DNA of 64,000 bases from Effrenium voratum (Eukaryota; Sar; Dinophyceae; Suessiales; Symbiodiniaceae): assembly GCA_963377175.1 (NCBI GenBank), contig CAUJNA010001446.1, positions 30,001 through 94,000 on the forward strand. The letters are read 5' to 3'. The notes below the pieces were generated by a model, which did no database searches, was not told the DNA's origin, and was given only the letters and a program-made list of their open reading frames with translations. A program made the position numbers and the translations under genes. Position 1 is the stretch's first letter. Each line of letters begins with the position of its first letter. Shown here piece after piece: positions 59,010 to 64,000 of this stretch.

Positions 59010-60598
59010 CTACAAACTTCCTCATTTCCGCGGTTTGCCTAAGCAAGCCAGGCTGGTGCAGCAACGCTTGCAATGATGCTTGCAGGCGCTGCCTTGTTGG
59101 TCTTGGACCGGAGGCCCGTGAAAAAAACATCCTGCAAGTGCCTGACGCTTGGCCTTTCGATCTTCGACAAGCGGGAACAAGGCAGCTTCCTTCTTTCGCC
59201 CGTGTTACCTCGCGGTGGCCCTGGTGGCTCTGCGTCTCTGGCCATCGTCTCGAGCGTTTGTGGCCGACGCTCTGTCTCTCCTGTGGGGCCACCTTGGTTC
59301 CGTCTTTGTCGCTCTGTGGCTGCTCGGGCTTGGCAACTCAGATGGCTGTGTTCGGTTGGGCCGCATTGGTCCATCTATGTCCTTCTTGTCTCGCCTCCGC
59401 TGCTTCGTGGTAGCCCTGGTGGCTCTTCTTGGCTGCGTGGGGTGATGCTATGCATGCTGAGGATGCGGGAGCTGCTTTTTTGGTCGCACAACGTGAAAAA
59501 AAGAAGAAGCCGCTTTTCCACCCCCAACTTCACCAGCAGCATCCTGCAAGTGCCTGGGGTGATGTTAAATCTGCTCGGGTTGCAGGAGCTGCCTTCCTTG
59601 TGTTCGAAACATTGCTCTTACCTAAAACTGAAACCTCCGACCTGGGCTTCTAACTTTAAGCCCGGACCTCCGGCTCTTTCACCAGCGCCGTCATCAATAC
59701 TAGTATGACCCAGCGAGTCCTTTGTTAGCGTTGCGGGCTATCGGTATGGAAAAACAAGTCTCGCAACTTCGCACCGCATCGCAGCTTCTCGCGGCTATCG
59801 CGCCGATGTGGCGGTAGCAGCTGAAGTTGCCTTCCATGCCTGCCATGGCCTTGCCAAATTACACTTCTACCGCCTAGGGCGGTCTAATTTCCTGTCATCC
59901 GGCTCCTTTGCTATGTGGTACCCTTCCTTTGGCCGTGCTGAAAGGGCAGCACCCGCGAAAATTACATGTAGTAGTTCACCCGTCGTTCCTGGAAGTTCCT
60001 CTCGACAAAAAGCATGTTCGCCGTTCAAGCGCATCCATGCCCTCTACATTTTGGGTGGTAAAAGCAGGCTTCTATGGCAAAACTGAGAGCAAACGCCACT
60101 TGGCGGAAAATAACAGCTCCACTCGAGGTTTGGCCGCTGAAGTGATACTGTGGCCAAAACGGTACTGAAACACTCGGATAGCAGGCACATACGTTCGCCG
60201 TCCCGAACGAATACCTGTGTTGCTCGGCGGCTTTCGTTGGCACAAGAACCGAGCAACACACGTGCGCGCGCTGTGGACAAGGAGATTAAACCTTGGACGT
60301 CCCTTGGTTCACAGGGCTGCCCACCCTAAACCTAGGATTTGCTCATTTTCTTTGTAGATCATTTTTGCCAAGGGTACTGCAAGAATGGCCCACGCCAAAT
60401 GTTGACTAAGGTTGCGTTGCTGCGTTCTTGAGGCTAAGAGTCTTGTTTTCAGGAAGGTCTCGCGTCCTGAGTGGGCCCAACAAAAGGTCCATTTGTTTCC
60501 GCGCTTACCACTACAGCGGTCTTCCCGGAAAAGTCTTTCAGGTCCGTCAACTTGGGGAGTGAATAAATTTCAAGGGACACAAAAGCGGCACCGCAAAC
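59010..60598. other. Unresolved stretch with internal echoes
   Basis: Between 59,080 and 59,620 phrases recur (CATCCTGCAAGTGCCTG twice; GGTAGCCCTGGTGGCTCT-like twice; GGAGCTGCCTT twice), so this is duplicated or satellite-like DNA. Hydrophobic Leu/Ala/Val ORFs on + are probably artefacts. A + strand ORF at 59,908-60,168 is open but not convincing. Confidence 0.3.
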
Positions 60599-60710
60599 TC
60601 CAAGGGGCTCTGTGTCTCCCTGGAGAGGTTCTGCAGCTGCGACCCCTTGTCCGTGCTGAGCTGTCGCACCGGCCGCTCCACATCCAACCTGACGCGATCC
60701 CGCGAACTGG
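60599..60710 (-). CDS. Candidate exon next to a family-4 element
   Basis: After a GCACCAG acceptor supplied by a family-4 TIR end, the minus strand reads SSRDRVRLDVERPVRQLSTD then KGSQLQNLSRETQSPLE, ending at a GT donor (TTGGA|GTTTGC). Alternative frames on + are open, but the acidic/basic balance favours minus, in line with the neighbouring genes. Confidence 0.4.
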
Positions 60711-60836
60711 CTGGTGCGATGAGTGTGGGGAATGAGACATGGAATGAACCCGGTTTCTTTGGTCCCCTTAAAGGAAACTACCAGTTGGATGGTTTATAGG
60801 GGTCTTTCCGCTTCTCATTCCCTGCTGAGCACCAGC
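60711..60836. repeat. TIR element family 4, copy b
   Basis: Ends CTGGTGCGATGAGTGTGGGG and CATTCCCTGCTGAGCACCAG; internal CCCCTTAAAGGAAACTACC matches copy a. On the minus strand its GCACCAG end coincides with the acceptor of the neighbouring candidate exon. Confidence 0.7.
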
Positions 60837-61307
60837 AAGAAGAAAAAGCACATCGAAAACCGCACGCACAGCTAAAAACACCATCGGGTTCCTCTCAAAG
60901 TAGGAATCGGAACCTCCAAAAAAGGGTAGCGTCGTACACTTGGTGTCCCTTTGAAATCATCAAAAAAACAGTGCCGGGTTCAAAGCTTTGCTTTAAACAA
61001 TACGGGTCCAAATAGGATTGGGACCCCGGAAATTGACTTCTCCAGCAGTTTTCCAGCAAGTGATGACTTTTTGTTGCCCCAAACCTCGAAAAGATGACCA
61101 CACCAGAAGAATAGAAAGACTAGCAAGGTGGTGTCTCCCCCCGTTTAAAAATGTTGTTAGGCGTGAAAGCAGGTGGCACAATGCTTGGTGGAGGGTAAAG
61201 GGGATAACCAAACGAAATACAACGCGAAAAGGCGACATGGGCATAGTTGAGTTTGGGCTTCCCCCCCTCCAAAGAACAGCTAGTGCGCTTCCACTGACCT
61301 AACGGAC

Positions 61308-61450
61308 CTCGAAATGCAAGCTGGACCTCTTGAAGTCTTGGGGCCATGTCAGCGGTCGCTCGCTGAAAGAACCACATCTTGCCAGGCCACCGCGCAGACG
61401 ACGTGTGGCACAGGCTCATGCGCCGGGGCTCTTCAGACGGGGCTGCTGGG
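61308..61450 (-). CDS. Candidate exon
   Basis: Between a CCTGGCAG acceptor and a GT donor (CGAG|GTCCGT) the minus strand reads PAAPSEEPRRMSLCHTSSAR then WPGKMWFFQRATADMAPRLQ EVQLAFR. It could belong to a gene downstream of the one ending near 62.0 kb. Family unknown. Confidence 0.38.
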
Positions 61451-62011
61451 CTGCCAGGAATCACCCTCAACTCGAAATGCGAAAGGCGGAGCAATCAGCT
61501 TCCCTAATCCCCCAGTATACCTGATTTTGATAGCAAAGGCTTGTTCAAAACAAAACTTGAGGCCTTCCCTTCTTCCTTTCAGGGTCATGACCCACCTTTT
61601 TCACAGGGATGGAGACACGCAGGAGTTGTTTGACAGCTCGCTGGCGGCCTGAAGGGTTTACTTTGGTGCATTTTGCCAAGGGATGTTGCCCACCCTGGTC
61701 TTAAGATGGCGCCCACCCCCTAAACCAGTTCGATTGAGGCGAGGAAAATGACAACCTTTACTTTGGTGCATTTTGCCAAGGATAGGACATGAACTTCTTG
61801 ATCCAACTATTGGGTTTTCCGTATTAAACCACTAACAGTTGGTCACTTTTAGCAGGGGAGCAGAAGGCAACCGAGAACATGTGTTATTTTCCCGCGTCGG
61901 TCTTAAAGGGAATCGATTTCACTACTGGACATATTTTTCCAGGGGACTTAAGCAAATTGAGGGAGTGTAAGGTTCATCTCTTAGCAAGCGCATCTTGCAA
62001 GCGCAAATAAA

Positions 62012-64000
62012 TTAAGCCCTCGGGACCAAAGGAAAAGCAGTGGCCATGATTGGATAACCTGCTACTGTGGATGGACAAAATCCATTTCGCACCACTTTGA
62101 AACCATGGGAAAACAATGTTTGTGGGTATTTACAGGGGAATCATTATTCTAGGGTTTCTTTTGTGGTGCAGGATTTCGTCCATCCACCGTATCACATCAA
62201 GTTGTGTTTTCCAAAGCTTTTTTTCGGGGGTAGCTGTCATAGCTGGAGCTCTATCAAGCCCTGGTGTATCCACAGGCTTGGTGCCTGGCATGTCAAGAAA
62301 CACACGAACATCCTGACAGGGGGATAGACGCCAAAGGCGTTCTAAACCTGTTTCCACCGCAGGGGCTGGGCAAGTAGAAATTGTCTCGGCAAAACAGGGC
62401 TCCTTAAAAGATACATTTTGCCCTTTTGAAACATGTTTTTTCCACCAAAATCAAGGGACACCACCATTGACAAGGCAATGTTCAGGTGTATAATGTAAGG
62501 ATCCCTGCAAACGGGCTCCCGGAATTTCTCCTTTTGGTCCAGAAAACATCGGCTTTTGAGCTCATTGCACCGGGAGAGTTTGCTCCTTGGCTTTTTCCAA
62601 AGGCGGGCTCTGTTCGAAGCCTTGGCAGCTTCTAGGAATCCGAGGGCCCGACCTAACATGAGTCTTCCCCAGAATTAGCTCCCCTTTTTGCTTTTTTGCT
62701 TTTTTGGGGTTCCCTTTGTTTTCCACTAACCAGGCAAAAAATATATTTTTTGCTGGGGTTCTAATTCCAGCCAAGTTCGGTTACGATTCTTTGCGGCTTG
62801 GGGCAGACCCTTCACCAGGGCTTGAGTGTCACTCAGTTCGGTGGCATCCGGTGGATCCCTTCTTGCTTGGTCCCCAAAAAGGGTTCCCCTAGACAAACAA
62901 TAATAATGAGAACCCAAGTCCTCCCCTCCTCGGGCCACTTCCTAGCTGGGGGACCTAGGGGACCTAGGTATTAGGTGCATTCCCAACCCCGTCATTTCAC
63001 CAAATGGACTCAGTGTTTCCACTCGGAGTGGAAGGCTCACGCCAGGCTGGCCCGAAAGTCACCGTGAACGAAGTGCGTCGAATCGGCCTTCCGCGTCATT
63101 ACATTTGGCCTTGCCGGCTTGAGCTTCCAGCGTTTAGGCCCCCTGGAACAATGAGAACATATTTCCAGTAGTGAAATCGATTCCCTTCAAAACCAACAGA
63201 AAACAATGCATATTATATATATACACACGTATATATATATATATATTCACATATATATATATATATTATACGCCTAAATTCGGCAAATGGACGTTAGGCT
63301 TCGGCGGTGTTCCTCTCCGCCTTTCGCATCGACTTTCGCATCGACCGCTTTCGCTTCAAAGCCAGGATTCGTCAGGGGCAAGGTATCTGGCTCAGCTCGG
63401 ATCACCTGCAAAGCCGTTTGAAAGAAACTCACCAACGGATTGAGTGGAACTTGTCGCATTCAACGAAAATGGCAACCAAATCCAACAAACTTGTTGCATT
63501 TGCCACTGCAAAACAGCAACCAAACCCAAAAAGTGACTAAAGTCCATGAGCTCAGGAAGTGAGGAAAGGGTTGTACTGCTGGCCGAACTTCCACTTTGAT
63601 TTTTGAACCCGTGGATTTCCGCAAAGAAAGCCAGGGATGGTTCAGCGCGGTCCTTCCCTCAGCTTTCTAAGATGGCCCCCCAAACCACCACCAGGGAAAA
63701 ACGGTGCATCCTATACACGTCGTACAGCATATCCCAGGGTTTGGGGGTGGTGGAAACCATCTTTGACAGGGAATGAGGAATAACTGAAGTCTCTGGTTTA
63801 GGTGATCCATAGTTTCATTCCTCAAGCCCTGATCATTCCCGAGGGTTGTCCTTCTGACCCCTCTTTCGGGACCAGCTTGGCATGCCTCCACGACACTTTC
63901 GGACGTTTTGGGAGTAACCATGCGAATCTTTCCGGAACAAACTGGAGCGCAAGTTCATTCACCAAAGTTTTGGGATCCCCGTGCGGCGGCTCCTTAGCCC
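62012..64000 (-). CDS. Unrecognised multi-exon gene, 5' partial (8 exons)
   Basis: Exons in frame: 64000-63963, 63927-63859, 63405-63300, 63123-63070, 62865-62785, 62652-62564, 62312-62188 and a last exon from 62064. Donors are GT, GT, GC, GT, GT, GA, GT; all acceptors are AG. Readable parts: MVTPKTSESVVEACQAGPER, VIRAEPDTLPLTNPGFEAKA, DPPDATELSDTQALVKGLPQ, ALGFLEAAKASNRARLWKKP, DVRVFLDMPGTKPVDTPGLD. The last intron is exactly a family-1 TIR element. With canonical GT-AG splicing the protein ends at a TGA at 61974-61976. If element plus one TA is lost instead, it ends VIAGYPIMATAFPLVPRA at a TAA at 62012-62014. The product looks soluble and charged; no family is recognised. Exon chaining rests on consistent phase across seven junctions. 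Confidence 0.55.
62065..62189 (-). repeat. TIR element family 1, copy h, forming an intron
   Basis: On the minus strand it reads CG|GTGGATGGACGAAATCC ... GTCCATCCACAG|. The GT and AG needed to splice the flanking exons are the terminal inverted repeat itself, and TA flanks both sides. The intron is 123 nt. Confidence 0.75.
63128..63294. repeat. TIR element family 3, copy d, with AT microsatellite
   Basis: Ends CCCCCTGGAACAATGAGAAC and AATTCGGCAAATGGACG; internal ATTTCCAGTAGTGAAATCGA. The middle (63,196-63,276) has expanded into (TA)n with TACACACG interruptions. It fills the intron between exons 63405-63300 and 63123-63070. GCCTAACG and GCCTAAACG at its two edges may be a target duplication. 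Confidence 0.7.

Overview
The window looks like nuclear DNA of a dinoflagellate (Symbiodiniaceae or Polarella type). The grounds are: a Ty1/copia element with the domain order seen in dinoflagellate genomes, genes split into 50-160 nt exons whose junctions need GC-AG and GA-AG introns as well as GT-AG, abundant TIR-bearing short repeats in the introns, and very long simple-sequence tracts. All family assignments come from reading the sequence; no search was run.

Region 1 (1 to about 11,150): a CpG-poor stretch with seven apparently intronless or nearly intronless ORFs, all on the + strand. The last (765 aa) resembles a DDE-type transposase; the others are unrecognised, and several have Cys-rich or Lys-rich tails. 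After each ORF lies a cluster of a short hairpin repeat (AGCC-loop-GGCT followed by CATG) with compensatory stem changes. A 180-bp near-palindrome sits between ORFs 4 and 5. I read this as one large multi-gene mobile or domesticated cassette; it is the best candidate for something undescribed.

Region 2 (11,160-13,950): a sharp compositional switch, then a minus-strand spliced gene with a possible AP2-like module and an Ala/Pro-rich tail, and a possible signal-peptide exon upstream.

Region 3 (13,948-21,914): a complete, recent Ty1/copia retrotransposon on the minus strand. It has 167-bp LTRs differing at one base, a 6-bp target duplication, a Met-tRNA-like primer site and one 2473-aa Gag-Pol frame. 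The polyprotein carries a methyltransferase-like insert between protease and integrase, and a 170-aa alternative-frame ORF overlaps its linker. A related unoccupied copy of the target lies at 31.7-31.9 kb.

Region 4 (21.9-64 kb): gene-poor DNA with scattered short exons, mostly minus strand. Two multi-exon minus-strand genes could be reconstructed: an aspartyl/asparaginyl beta-hydroxylase-like gene (exons between 48.9 and 42.35 kb) and an unknown gene running off the right end (64.0 to about 62.0 kb). Their introns hold at least four families of 90-170 bp TIR elements. In one case an element coincides with the whole intron, as expected of introners. The rest is simple sequence (G-rich tracts, CCAAT pentamers, about 1 kb of TG-rich repeat next to a 100-N gap) and a degenerate telomere-like tract ending in a scar of the SSU rRNA 5' end.
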